Positions 23,501-32,027 of a stretch of 64,000 nt of DNA are shown piece after piece; position 1 is the first letter of the stretch; each line of letters opens with the position of its first letter. Below the pieces are notes generated by a model, which saw only the letters and a list, made by a program, of their open reading frames with translations, did no database searches and was not told the origin of the DNA. The DNA lies in NCBI GenBank assembly GCA_958296045.1, contig CATQHT010000003.1, forward strand, positions 2,792,814-2,856,813. The letters are read 5' to 3'. Source of the DNA: Rhodothermales bacterium. Lineage in GTDB: Bacteria; Bacteroidota; Rhodothermia; Rhodothermales; Bin80. The translations under genes and the position numbers were made by a program.

Positions 23501-26235
23501 TTACGAGCAATGCTGTGGTCAGTCTTATTGACGACGATGCCACGCCCGGCATCGAGCTCAGTGTGGGTCCGGCGACGGTGAGCGAGGATGCGGGGGCCAC
23601 GACGGTGACGGTGACGGCGACGAAGATCGGAAGTGCTTCCTTCCCTTCGGATCAGTCGGTGCCGATTTCCGTGAGTGGCTCAGGCGTTACCGATGTGGTG
23701 GACTTTGCGGCGGTGAATGACTTTACCATCACGCTGGGGGTGAGCAGTTCGTCTGCACAAGGCACGTTCACGTTGACGCCCACCGATGACACGGAAGATG
23801 AGGCGGATGAGACGATCGCCATTTCCAGTACGCACGCGGCGGTTTTGGGAAGCGTGACACTTGTATTGACTGATGACGATGATGCGCCTGGCATCGAGCT
23901 CAGTGTGAGTCCGACGACGGTGAGCGAGGATGCGGGGGCCACGACGGTGATGGTGACGGCGACGAAGATCGGAAGTACTTCCTTCCCTTCGGATCAGTCG
24001 GTGCCGATTTCCGTGAGTGGCTCAGGCGCTACCGATGTGGTGGACTTTGCGGCGGTGAATGACTTTACCATCACGCTGGGGGTGAGCGGTTCGTCTGCAC
24101 AAGGCACGTTCACGCTGACGCCCACCGATGACACGGAAGATGAGGCGGATGAGACGATCGCCATTTCCAGTACGCACGCGGCGGTTTTGGGAAGCGTGAC
24201 ACTTGTATTGACTGATGACGATGATGCGCCTGGCATCGAGCTCAGTGTGAGTCCGGCGACGGTGAGCGAGGATGCGGGGGCCACGACGGTGACGGTGACG
24301 GCGACGAAGATCGGAAGTACTTCCTTCCCTTCGGATCAGTTGGTGCCGATTTCCGTGAGTGGCTCAGGCGCTACCGATGTGGTGGACTTTGCGGCGGTGA
24401 ATGACTTTACCATCACGCTGGGGGCGAGCAGTTCGTCTGCGCAAGGCACGTTTACGCTGACGCCCACCGATGACACGGAAGATGAGGCGGATGAGACGAT
24501 CGCCATTTCCAGTACGCACGCGGCGGTTTTGGGAAGCGTGACACTTGTATTGACTGATGACGATGATGCGCCTGGCATCGCGCTCAGTGTAAGTCCGACG
24601 ACGGTGAGCGAGGATGCGGGGGCCACGACGGTGACGGTGACGGCGACAAAGACAGGCAGTGGCGCCTTTGTTTCGGACCAGTTGGTGCCGATTTCCGTGA
24701 GTGGCTCGGGCACTACTGATGTGGTGGACTTTGCGGCGGTGAATGACTTTACCATCACGCTGGAGGTGAGCAGCTCATTCGCCGACGGCACGTTTACGCT
24801 GACGCCGACGAACGATAGCGTAGACGAGATGAACGAAACCATAACGATCTCGAGTACACACTCCGAGGTATTGGGAAGCACGACACTCGCGCTGACAGAT
24901 GACGACGATACGCCAAGCATTGCGCTTAGCATCAGTCCGACGATGGTAAGCGAGGGCGCGGGAGCTACCACGGTCACGGTGACAACGACGAAGATCGGCA
25001 GCACTTCGTTTTCTTCGGATCAGTCGGTTCCGATCTCTGTGACTGGATCGGGCACTGCAGGAGTGGTGGACTTTGCCGCGGTGAGCGATTTCACCATTGC
25101 GTTGGCGGCCAGCAGCACTTCTGCCGAAGGGGCGTTTACGCTCACGCCGGAAGATGATGCGGAGGTTGAAGAAACCGAAGTTATCACGGTCTCTAGCACC
25201 AGCGCCCTGGTGACCGGGTCGGTCCTCCTCTTATTGACCGACAACGACGCGATTCCAGACGGACTGGTGTTGAGTGTGCACCCGTCCGCTGTGAACGAAG
25301 GGGCGGGTGCCGCGACGGTGATCGTAACTGCGACCGTGTCTGGGAGTGGCACGTACGATGCCGCGCAGGTGTTGACGCTGTCGGTCACCGGCTCCGGCCT
25401 GCTGCCAGCAGTTGACTTTGCAGACGTGGCGGACTTTGACCTTACCGTGGATGCAGCGGCGTCCAGCGGCGCGACAGCGTTCTTACTGAATCCGGTGGAC
25501 GATCATACGGACGAAACGGACGAACTCATCAGGGTGAGTAGCACGCATGCCAGTGTACTTGATACCGCATGGGTCACGCTCAGCGACGACGATGCGCCCC
25601 CAGCAGGGGTTGTGTTATCTGCATTGCCTGCCACCGTGGATGAGGGCGACGGACCCACGCCAATAGTCGTCACGGCCGCGACAAGCGGTGCCACCGTTTA
25701 TGCCGTGCGCCAGGAACTGATGATTGCCGTGACCGCATCCGGCGCGGCCGGTGCCGTGGACTTTGTGCCCGTCAGCGACTTCACACTCACGCTTGTCGCT
25801 GAAGCCGCCGAAGGCACCGCATCCTTCACGCTTACGCCAATTGACGACCAGGATAGTGAATCCGACGAAACGCTCACGCTCAGCAGCGACAGCCCGATTG
25901 TGCTGGCATCCACAACCGTCACTCTCACCGACAACGACAGTCCCACCAGCACGGAGCAGCCGGAAGTCACCACAGGAATTCGTATAGCGCCACCGTATCC
26001 CAACCCCAGCACAGGGATCATCACGTTCACCGTCACGGTACAGGAAGACGTCGGAACCATCAGCCTCAACCTCCTCAACCTCCTTGGACAACTGGTCGCC
26101 ACACCCATGGAAGGGATGCCGCAGCCAGGCGAATACACCATCCGGTTTGACGGGCAACACCTTCCGGCCGGTGTGTATGCCTACGTGCTGGATACAGCAA
26201 TGACCCGCCAAAGCGGAAGCCTCATACTTCAGTAG
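20551..26235 (+). CDS. Secreted S8 subtilisin-like peptidase with Calx-beta repeats and T9SS sorting domain
   Basis: 1894 residues from ATG 20551, chosen because it opens a standard signal peptide (RRGTTLRW then FLICLFVALAWSSVPAVHAQ); the frame extends to 20431. Domains: propeptide (about 35-170), S8 catalytic domain with Asp196 (IVDDGTEW), His253 (ASHGTRVAG), oxyanion Asn in VVAAAGN, and Ser410 (GTSFSTP), all intact. A beta-sandwich region (about 480-880) follows, then about eight tandem Calx-beta domains (about 888-1800; calcium-binding DDD ends), and a C-terminal PYPNPSTG...YTIRFDGQHLPAGVYAYVL type A sorting domain, cleaved on export by the type IX secretion system. Probably surface-attached or secreted. 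No T9SS machinery is in the window. Confidence 0.93.
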   Translation: MSSQRRGTTLRWSTFLICLFVALAWSSVPAVHAQSVLRKLGNSNAADDVMPGVVLVRFVDGQTPSPAGSLAEFEGLRALGSDLFISEIRQAFPMLEAVARKRPISASMEWLRGVYEIRYDGQFAPRTVARLLERRPEVEVAEPRFTYKITEYGEMGADTPDDPGFPDQTHLRQLRLPDAWDITKGESGSRVIAIVDDGTEWTHSDLVGNMWTNPGEIAGNNIDDDGNGFVDDIHGWNFRSDNADPVPTGDASHGTRVAGAANAVTNNGEGIAGAAWNAETMAINIECRTVPLLCYSVSGVLYAALNGADVINASFSSNSRSVVMQAAVQAALDNGALVVAAAGNYHLNSDRAPRYPSDYHQVLGVGATNKDSDRIASFSNYGRSVNVFAPGVNIDVTHRNGLYARASGTSFSTPLTSGVTALVMEQHDTWEPERIREHIRLTSDNTDASNDAAYRGLMGRGRVNAYSAVSTTTENPGVRLVSYTVEDLNSDGIFQPSEPVTITATFTNFGGSATNLSVGFTASEPTYVVWSPSSVSVGALAHGASHTGTFTFSPVASIPNNTWVSFASAITDGSFTDSPDVIPGFILNALPTFMTHRTTNLVVSIADDCNIGYRKFQGGASDGGGFRIRSNGQWYDLLYEGGLIMATAQDKMVDCIRDGNFPGQGQNEGFAPKSGTWPTLSDPGQIASMDGNVQMVESSSSTAALGLEVVLDSYTFNEAGHEEYIMLEYTIANTTSSSVSGLYFGMFLDWDLELSAAEDKSSYDAQRKFGYQESSSGTSLAAGVRLLSDEGSLLFTAIDNVADLYDGFTDAEKWSFLSGGVVSGTISDTDIALLLGAGPLSISGNNTAKVVFALVAGDSETALLVSADAAKAKYDVIFGSGGTPTTFELTASPSSVSEDAGATSVTVTATVTGGGTAAAEALIPISVAGSGTASAVDFASVSDFTLTVASGASSGEGSFMLTPVNDNTDELDETITITSSNTFVTSNAVVSLIDDDATPGIELSVGPATVSEDAGATTVTVTATKIGSASFPSDQSVPISVSGSGVTDVVDFAAVNDFTITLGVSSSSAQGTFTLTPTDDTEDEADETIAISSTHAAVLGSVTLVLTDDDDAPGIELSVSPTTVSEDAGATTVMVTATKIGSTSFPSDQSVPISVSGSGATDVVDFAAVNDFTITLGVSGSSAQGTFTLTPTDDTEDEADETIAISSTHAAVLGSVTLVLTDDDDAPGIELSVSPATVSEDAGATTVTVTATKIGSTSFPSDQLVPISVSGSGATDVVDFAAVNDFTITLGASSSSAQGTFTLTPTDDTEDEADETIAISSTHAAVLGSVTLVLTDDDDAPGIALSVSPTTVSEDAGATTVTVTATKTGSGAFVSDQLVPISVSGSGTTDVVDFAAVNDFTITLEVSSSFADGTFTLTPTNDSVDEMNETITISSTHSEVLGSTTLALTDDDDTPSIALSISPTMVSEGAGATTVTVTTTKIGSTSFSSDQSVPISVTGSGTAGVVDFAAVSDFTIALAASSTSAEGAFTLTPEDDAEVEETEVITVSSTSALVTGSVLLLLTDNDAIPDGLVLSVHPSAVNEGAGAATVIVTATVSGSGTYDAAQVLTLSVTGSGLLPAVDFADVADFDLTVDAAASSGATAFLLNPVDDHTDETDELIRVSSTHASVLDTAWVTLSDDDAPPAGVVLSALPATVDEGDGPTPIVVTAATSGATVYAVRQELMIAVTASGAAGAVDFVPVSDFTLTLVAEAAEGTASFTLTPIDDQDSESDETLTLSSDSPIVLASTTVTLTDNDSPTSTEQPEVTTGIRIAPPYPNPSTGIITFTVTVQEDVGTISLNLLNLLGQLVATPMEGMPQPGEYTIRFDGQHLPAGVYAYVLDTAMTRQSGSLILQ
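23212..25950 (+). repeat. Tandem Calx-beta repeats inside the subtilase gene
   Basis: Units start at 23548, 23890, 24232, 24574 and 24916, a strict 342-bp (114-codon) period; one diverged unit precedes (about 23212) and two follow (about 25258, 25606). The units at 23548, 23890 and 24232 are nearly identical at the DNA level, including synonymous sites, while outer units differ widely. The code of each unit runs from GIELSVSP to LTDDDDAP. Confidence 0.92.
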
Positions 26236-26270
26236 ATGCGCCAGGCCATCTGCGGATGCCACATACTCAG

Positions 26271-26430
26271 ATAACGCGCCAGTTTAACTCCGAAGTGCAC
26301 CACATGCAAACGGAGCAGTGTGGGAGCAGTTCCATCGAAGGGAGGGCGTAGCCCGACCGGAGATGGAACTGCTCGTTGTAGAATGAAAAAGCGTTTTAGG
26401 TCCCAAGATCTTCCGCACCAGCGGGGCAGG
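26271..26430 (-). repeat. Dispersed hairpin repeat R2, copy a
   Basis: Shares GCGCCAGTTTAACTCCGAAG and CACCACATGCA with the complement of R2 at 55330-55545, and its hairpin with R2 at 52435-52660. The hairpin at 26325-26373 has a perfect 12-bp stem, AGCAGTTCCATC against GATGGAACTGCT, with an inner GGGC/GCCC pairing. It lies 90 bp after the subtilase stop and could terminate transcription, though no U-tract follows. Confidence 0.7.
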
Positions 26431-26869
26431 CGTACCCTCCCCCCTGCGCGCAGGCGCGCATGATGCCGCTCGCAGACGGCATCGTGGCCTACAGGTCCGT
26501 CCGGTGACAGGTCCGAAACAGTTCATCTACGTATGCTGATCCGACGTAATCATATTAGTCAGCCTCCTTACCATAGGGCGGTATGACTTGCGTCCCGCAG
26601 GGCTGGGATGGGGGGAATTCAGCGGTGTTGTGAAAAGGTTTATGAATTTATAACGAATACAATGCAGCAATGCATAAGAAGTGCCTACAATGTCGTATAT
26701 AGTAACGAACATGGGGTAGTTGTACTCTGATCACAATCCGATGAGACGCATCTTGCTGACCGATGTATATCCGGGCCATCACATCGCACATCAGGAAGGG
26801 GTAGGTACGCTGGGGTTATCGCCTCGTATGTTCAGATAGCATTGGCGGCAAGATTCGGCAGACCCTGCT
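26431..26869. other. Gene-poor AT-richer stretch
   Basis: Nothing coding is supported. 26630-26710 is noticeably richer in A and T than the surroundings. From about 26870 the sequence resembles the region downstream of the second IS30 copy (about 52285-52365), which marks the IS30-associated DNA. Confidence 0.4.
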
Positions 26870-27985
26870 GTTGAAACTCGGCTGGGCTGCTGCGAATAGC
26901 TGATCCGGGCGCAGCGGCTTCTGCTGACCGTCTGGCTCAGACCCTGGAAACACCATCTACAGCGACTGCACCCGCATTACCGCTGCCGGTTCAACCGTGC
27001 GGAAGTTGGTCGCCTTCGGAAAGTACTGCCGTACCAGACCATTGGTATGCTCGTTCAGGCCACGCTCCCAGGAGTGGTACGGCTGCGCAAAGTAAAACGA
27101 GGCCGAAAGGGCCTGCGCGATCCGCCGGTGATGGGCAAATTCCTTTCCATTGTCCGCCGTGATGGTTAGCACCTTATCCTTCACCGGCTTCAGACACGCT
27201 ACGATCGCACGGCGGACTCCGATCGCAGCCTTCGAAGATACCTGCGCCAGAAACGTGAACTTCGAAGCACGGTCGACCATCGATACCAACGCACCCTGGT
27301 GCTGACTTCCAATGATCGTATCCACCTCCCAGTCCCCTATACGTGTCTTCTCCTCCACTATGGGGTCCCGTTCGCTGATATCTACACGACCGGGTATCAG
27401 GCCGCGCCCAGCACCGCTCTTGCTACGCCTGTTGTAACGCTTACCGCTGCGGCGAAGCAGCTTGTACAACGATCCCCCAGCCGCCCTGTTGCTCCAAATG
27501 TACCGGTAGATCCATGTGGTGCTTACCGCAACGACCCTCTCATGACCAAGCCGTCCCGCGATCTGCTCCAGACTCCAGTGCAAAGCAAGCTTCTCGGTTA
27601 CACAAGCCCACAGAGCCGCGGTTATCTTGCGAGGTTGCAACGACGCTTTCCGGCGCCGCTCACGTGCCAATCGGTCCGCCTGCTTATACCGGTAGCCTCT
27701 GCCTCCACTGTTGCGTCGCACCTCCCGGCTGATCGTCGATGGCGAACGACCCAGCTGCCGCGCTATTGCGCGTGTCGAATCCCCTCGCTTCCTCAACGCA
27801 TGAATCTGGCACCTCTCCTCATGCGAAAGATGACGGTAGCCCTTTGCCATCTGATAACCTCCAAGGATGTATGCACCCAGCAGGCCCGCGACCCACCGCT
27901 CTTATGCAATCATCGCGATAAAGATGCGCTGGTCAGCCCGCTGTCGCACCAAATCACGTGTTGCACTTCCTTGTTAAATGGGCCC
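26870..27985 (-). mobile_element. IS30-family insertion sequence, copy 1
   Basis: Contains a 3'-truncated IS30 transposase. The upstream end is shared with copy 2: ATTTAACAAGGAAGTGCAACAC (complement at about 27957-27979 here, 51198-51219 in copy 2). The downstream noncoding part is shared as AGGGTCTGAGCCAGAC. No matching inverted repeat was found at the far end, so the limits are approximate. Confidence 0.75.
26957..27850 (-). pseudogene. IS30 transposase, C-terminally truncated
   Basis: 297 residues. N-terminal helix-turn-helix GYRHLSHEERCQIHALRKRGDSTRAIARQLGRSPSTISREVRRN; DDE core with GDWEVDTIIGSQHQGALVSMVDR (Asp), LTITADNGKEFAHH (Asp) and GLNEHTNGLVRQYFPK (Glu). After VMRVQ the frame stops; the sister copy continues TILKDRPRKCLGYRTPAEVF, the conserved IS30 end. 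Comparison of downstream sequence shows a deletion of roughly 90 bp here. The catalytic triad is intact, but loss of the conserved end probably inactivates it. Confidence 0.85.
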
Positions 27986-28030
27986 GCTCTTCCTATACAG
28001 TGCTACCCACCACACCGGCGACGCCCGTCC

Positions 28031-28333
28031 ATGTACCACGCCGACATCATAAGCACGGAGCGTCCGCGGCTTGCGGCCTTGGTGGCCGCCTTGAATCGGT
28101 TGCGCGACACGCCCCAGGCAGCGCACTGACCAGCGGGCTGTTTTGATGTCGTCGCCACCCGGCGGGACGACCCCTCGTACGCACGGCTGATCTACGTGTC
28201 CGACGAGCCGCTGCCAGCATATGTGCTGGACGCGTTACGCTGGTATGCCCGCGCACAGCAGGTCGAGCGCCGCCGCACCGTCCCCGACCACGCTTTTGGG
28301 CGTCGGGACTCCACGGCACGCCCGCCGACATGA
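28031..28333 (+). pseudogene. Small protein upstream of AAA ATPase copy 1, with in-frame TGA
   Basis: From ATG 28031 the frame reads MYHADIISTERPRLAAL, meets TGA at 28127-28129, and continues in frame PAGCFDVVATRRDDPSYARLIYVSDEPLPA...ALRWYARAQQVE to 28333. The paralogue upstream of AAA copy 2 (33345-33536) reads HWPTGCFGVV and LLYVSPEPLSA...ALTWFARAQDV, so the TGA replaces a Trp codon. Upstream sequence is also conserved between the cassettes (CTATAC...GCTACCCA...CATGTACCAC). Function unknown. Confidence 0.65.
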
Positions 28334-28431
28334 GCATCTGTCCCGGTACGGGGATACCGCAGCGGGAGCAGATCGCCGCGTTGACGCGTATGCACGGTCC
28401 GTAACGGCATGGGGTCATGGCACCTCGTTCC

Positions 28432-29754
28432 ATGAAGCACTCCTCTGACATGCTCTCCCCTCGGAGAGGCCACCCGCAGGTGGTTCCGCCAAAACAGCTG
28501 GTCCCCATCACCACCCGGGACCGGGGGCCGGCAACTTTCTTTCACGGCCGCGAGCGGGAGATTCAGGCCTTTCAGAAGGCGCAGACGGACGCGCGCGCGT
28601 CCAGCGGCGGCACCATCTTTCTCATTCAGGATGCGCCCGGCGCCGGTAAGTCTGCCTTGCTTCACGAATGCGCTCAGCGCGCGGCAGAGGATGGGTGGCG
28701 TGTGGCAGAGATAACGAATGACGCGTTGTATGACCCTGCAGCGCTGGCGGACGCGGTGGACGTGCCCTACGCAACGAAGAGCACGGTTCACCGCGAGACC
28801 CGATGGAGGGCTGGACTGTCGTCGTCGGTTGCGCTATTCAGGCGGGGGGCGGAGGGGATGTCCTCGGAATACGCCGGCAGAGCACTGCGCAGAGTCTTGG
28901 AGGCGGCCGCCACGCCCAACGGTCTTGTGCTGGTGCTGGATGAGGCGCAGACTCTGCGCACGCTTCATGGCAGGCAGTGCCAACCTGCGCTAGAGACAAC
29001 CTTGGCCCTCATACACAACGGTAAGATAGGCGCGCCTGTAATCCTGCTGGCGGGCGGGCTCGGAATGTCCAGGTCTGTGCTTGGCCAATTCAGCATCTCC
29101 CGGTTTGAGCGGGGGCGTGTTATGGGGTTAGGGCGGTTATCTGTGATGGCGGAGCGGGCGGTTATCCGTGACTGGCTTGTCAGGGCCGGCGGGGCGCGTG
29201 GCGAGTCGGAATACCTAGCGCGGTGGATCGATACGATTGCGGCCGAGTGCTACGGCTGGCCGCAGCACATACAGAATTATGCGGTAGCAGCGGCGCAACG
29301 GCTGCTCGACACAGGTGGTGTTCTCACCGCGCAGGTGTCCACTGAAGCCCTAGCGGAGGGACGTGACGCCCGGGTGGAGTACTACGACGCCCGGGTGGAG
29401 GACCTCGACCGCGCAGACAGAGTGGCACTGGCGCGGCTGCTTAGGCAGGCTGGGGATGGCTGCGCCCTAGACACATCGGAGCTGATCGCGGCCTTCTCTA
29501 GCAGCGGGACACCGGGCGGCGGTCTGGACGTCTTGCGGAGCGCCCTGCACAAGGGGGTTGTGGTCAAGAGGCGGGACGGCCGCTTTGAGATTCCGATCCC
29601 GTCTATGCACACCTGGCTGGTGCAGGAATACGCCGACTCCGCGCGGACTCTTCCGCCAATGCCTCGTGCCGCGGAGGGGCCGGCTCCGGCACGGCAGCGT
29701 ACCACCCCCAGACGGAGCGATAACCGCGATCGCGATCCGGGACTGGGACGGTAA
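28432..29754 (+). CDS. AAA-type ATPase, copy 1
   Basis: 440 residues from ATG 28432 (MKHSSDM), chosen to match the start of copy 2 (MKHSSDT); the frame extends to 28417. The N-terminal VVPPKQLVPIT linker leads to FFHGREREIQAFQKA, then Walker A as DAPGAGKSALLHE (first Gly replaced by Asp; copy 2 has GAPGAGKT), Walker B VLVLDEAQT, sensor-like ILLAGGLG, and a C-terminal winged-helix-like region with GWPQHIQNYAVAAA and FEIPIPSMHTWLVQEY. The layout recalls ORC/Cdc6-like or STAND-type ATPases used as switches. It forms a cassette with the small ORF before it. Role unknown; defence, transposition targeting or plasmid-type functions are all possible. Confidence 0.8.
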   Translation: MKHSSDMLSPRRGHPQVVPPKQLVPITTRDRGPATFFHGREREIQAFQKAQTDARASSGGTIFLIQDAPGAGKSALLHECAQRAAEDGWRVAEITNDALYDPAALADAVDVPYATKSTVHRETRWRAGLSSSVALFRRGAEGMSSEYAGRALRRVLEAAATPNGLVLVLDEAQTLRTLHGRQCQPALETTLALIHNGKIGAPVILLAGGLGMSRSVLGQFSISRFERGRVMGLGRLSVMAERAVIRDWLVRAGGARGESEYLARWIDTIAAECYGWPQHIQNYAVAAAQRLLDTGGVLTAQVSTEALAEGRDARVEYYDARVEDLDRADRVALARLLRQAGDGCALDTSELIAAFSSSGTPGGGLDVLRSALHKGVVVKRRDGRFEIPIPSMHTWLVQEYADSARTLPPMPRAAEGPAPARQRTTPRRSDNRDRDPGLGR

Positions 29755-30054
29755 CCCTTGATGATGCGGGGGTTCGGAGTTGCCGCGACGCCGAAGCTGC
29801 GCCCTGGTCTTACGCTAGCTCCGTTTCACGGGGCGCGTATATTTGTTTCGCGGATTACCGGCTTCGTTTCTTGGCTGGTCGTGGTCGTTCCACGCCGGCC
29901 TCGTTTCGTATTACCGGGGCGGCGTCACGCACCGTGGCCTAGGCTCGCGTGTTGCGCCGCACGTTTCGCTCCGGTTATGACACCTTTCAGGCACAAGAGT
30001 TAGCTTTTGATGATTGTACTTATTAGCCACAAACCAAGACGTTCTGGAAGCTCT
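29755..30054. other. Intergenic stretch after AAA copy 1
   Basis: No gene is supported. A frame at 29758-30003 (81 codons) has no recognisable domain and no counterpart after AAA copy 2. Confidence 0.4.
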
Positions 30055-30056
30055 TG

Positions 30057-30873
30057 AAATACCCGGCTACGTCCGTCGCAGAGGACAAAGCTGTACGAGG
30101 TTATCCGCGATATCAAGGAGTCCGACCTTCCCGAGGATCTGTACGATTTTGGACTGGCCGTTCGCGACTGGGTCGTGCTACTCCGATCATTGGCTTCACG
30201 CATTCTTCCCGAGGATGCAGTCAAACGTTTGAACGCGATCGATGTGGACTTTGATGACCCTTCTGGCATCGACTTCACATTCGTGTCCAAAGCTAAGACA
30301 GAGCTTTCTGCCCTTGTTCCCGTAGTTGAGGACGCTCTTGCCTCCATCGACAGGCGTCTTGTGCCACCTCCTAATACAGATCTGCCAGGCGACATAAAAG
30401 GAGATTACGAAGAGACTGGGGCTATCGTGGAACTCTCCCCACGCGGCGCCACAGCATTGCTACGCCTGTGTATTCAGAAGCTCTGCATACACCTTGGCGG
30501 ATCAGGGGAAAATCTGTCTGAAGATATAGGCGCGCTGGTTAAGAAGGGCTTGAGCGCGAGAGTACAGAAAGCACTGGACACGGTCCGGGTTACAGGCAAC
30601 AATGCCGTTCATCCAAGCACACGTGATCTAAGTGACGACATTACAACTGCTAAGGCGCTATTCGATCTCGTGAATCTGATCGCCGATGCTATGATAACCC
30701 TGCCAAGGCAGATAGACGAGATGTATAACGCGTTTCCAGAAAGCAAACGCGAAGCCATTGACAGGCGTGATCTCTACGGGACGGTTACTCTTAGCGAGAC
30801 CCTCGCCAGAGTGAGGGAAGGCCCTTTCACCGAGAGCCGTGCCGTCAGATGCGAGAATACAGGCCTGATGTGA
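30057..30873 (+). CDS. DUF4145 domain protein (start uncertain)
   Basis: The first usual start codon in this frame is GTG 30175, but protein-like sequence (KLYEVIRDIKESDLPEDLYDFGLAVRDWVV) runs in frame from about 30057, and a TGA lies just before it. The gene may use an unusual start or have lost its 5' end by frameshift. The C-terminal domain is a clear DUF4145 match: IVELSPRGATALLRLCIQKLC, EDIGALVKKGLSARVQKALD, VTGNNAVHPSTRDL and ALFDLVNLIADAMITLP. DUF4145 is a helical, HEPN-like domain often found alone or fused to nucleases in defence islands. The last part of the frame (after 30775) reads through an R1 terminus into an IS110 fragment, so the native C-terminus is probably lost. Confidence 0.7.
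30776..30792 (+). repeat. R1 terminus at an island junction
   Basis: CTCTACGGGACGGTTAC is identical to the end of R1 copy b (complement of 4930-4946) and nearly so to the others. Here no R1 body lies to its left; it joins the DUF4145 coding sequence directly to the truncated IS110 gene. Confidence 0.5.
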
Positions 30874-30927
30874 CTTCGAGCCCCAGTCAATACTAGCGAA
30901 AGAGGTGGGTTGAGATTCAGTTAACAT
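30793..30927 (-). pseudogene. IS110-family transposase, N-terminal fragment
   Basis: From ATG 30927 the frame reads MLTESQPTSFASIDWGSKSHQ, then ILASDGTALGERAFPHSGEGLA, the start of an IS110 DEDD transposase (FASIDWGSKSH carries the first catalytic Asp). It is cut at 30793, where R1-terminus sequence begins. Only about 45 codons remain of a protein of usually 330-400 residues. Confidence 0.7.
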
Positions 30928-32027
30928 CGGCGATTGCCTCCTTAACTTGCGTGAACGCATTGGTGCGAGTCGCTGTGACGTTCCATCAGTCCCTGTATCG
31001 GTACTCGAAGGCACGAACTCCCTACGGGGGGGTTGTCACAGTACTCATCCTGGGCACGGATCCCTCCAGGCGCTCAAGGCAGCAGGAGGCTATTGGTGAC
31101 TCCCGGCGAGTTGACTCGTCGTTACGAGACGCAAGATGGAATTCGCGCTTCTGGTAATCGCAAGTCCGGGCCAGCCAAGCCCGTAGGCTGTCATGCAAAG
31201 CCAAAGCTGTCGCAGTCTCCACCCCATGGATCACACTTCCGTCGATGCTCATCAAGCGTAATGTACAAGATACAGGGGTACCAGAATCGCACTCGCGCTG
31301 GGCCGCCCAGTCACCAGATCATGTGGCGCGGGCTGGAGCGGTTGCCGCTGGCCACAATGGGATACGATGTCCGCGACGCCGAGTAGGGGCGGCCGTGCGC
31401 GGCAGCAACCGGCGCACTGTAATCTAGTCTCATGGCGAGAACTCAACACCCTGCCTGGGCTTTATGTCCACAGCAGGCAAGGGCTCTACCCGCACAGCAG
31501 GCGTACCCGAACGAAGCGTCCCTGCACAACAGAGCGATGAGCCCACAGCCAAAACACCCGTACCACATGGACACAACTCATGTCGCTCGGCAATGACTGG
31601 AGAAGCTTCTTACGCCCTCAAATGCGTAAGTCTACCAGCTAACTTGGTTAGATGGCAGACCTTGACCGACTGGTTCACTATGCGCACCACATCTCACTCA
31701 AGAGTAAAGCGATGCCCAAAAACGCACGCCCTGCGGAGCAGGAAACCTTACGAGCATCCATGACACATACACATGTGTACAGAAGCCGACTTTGTGTCCC
31801 TGACGCAAGACTCAAGGTGGCGCGCTTGAAACCGGAATTGGTGGCGTAGTTGATCGGAGTAGGCAGCTCGACACGTCAAAGAGCAGATTACGTATACGCA
31901 GCTTGAGGCGAACCTCCGCAGCGACGCCGCGCGTCATAGAGGAGCTACCGTCCTCCTGGTCCCTGATCGCGGTTATCACTGCGCTCTGGAACAGCAGCCT
32001 GCCGGTTGCTGCGGTTTAGGTTCTCAT
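30928..32027. other. Gene-poor stretch between the facing AAA cassettes
   Basis: About 1.1 kb with no supported gene. 31018-31033 contains CTACGGGGGGGTTGTC, a possible decayed R1 terminus. Short frames in both strands show no domain. Probably mobile-element debris. Confidence 0.4.

Noticed and set aside
23548-24915. Regularly spaced near-identical repeats that could suggest a CRISPR-like array
   Set aside because: Units are 342 bp, contiguous and encode Calx-beta domains in frame; no spacers. No CRISPR array was seen in the window.
22962-26262. Long minus-strand frames opposite the Calx-beta repeats, rich in Ser, Val and Ala
   Set aside because: They are periodic with the 342-bp repeats and arise from the composition of the real plus-strand gene; no domain or start signal.
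27299-28129. 276-codon plus-strand frame across the IS30 element
   Set aside because: Antisense to a clear IS30 transposase and rich in Pro/Arg/Leu; its last 33 codons coincide with the genuine small protein start at 28031.
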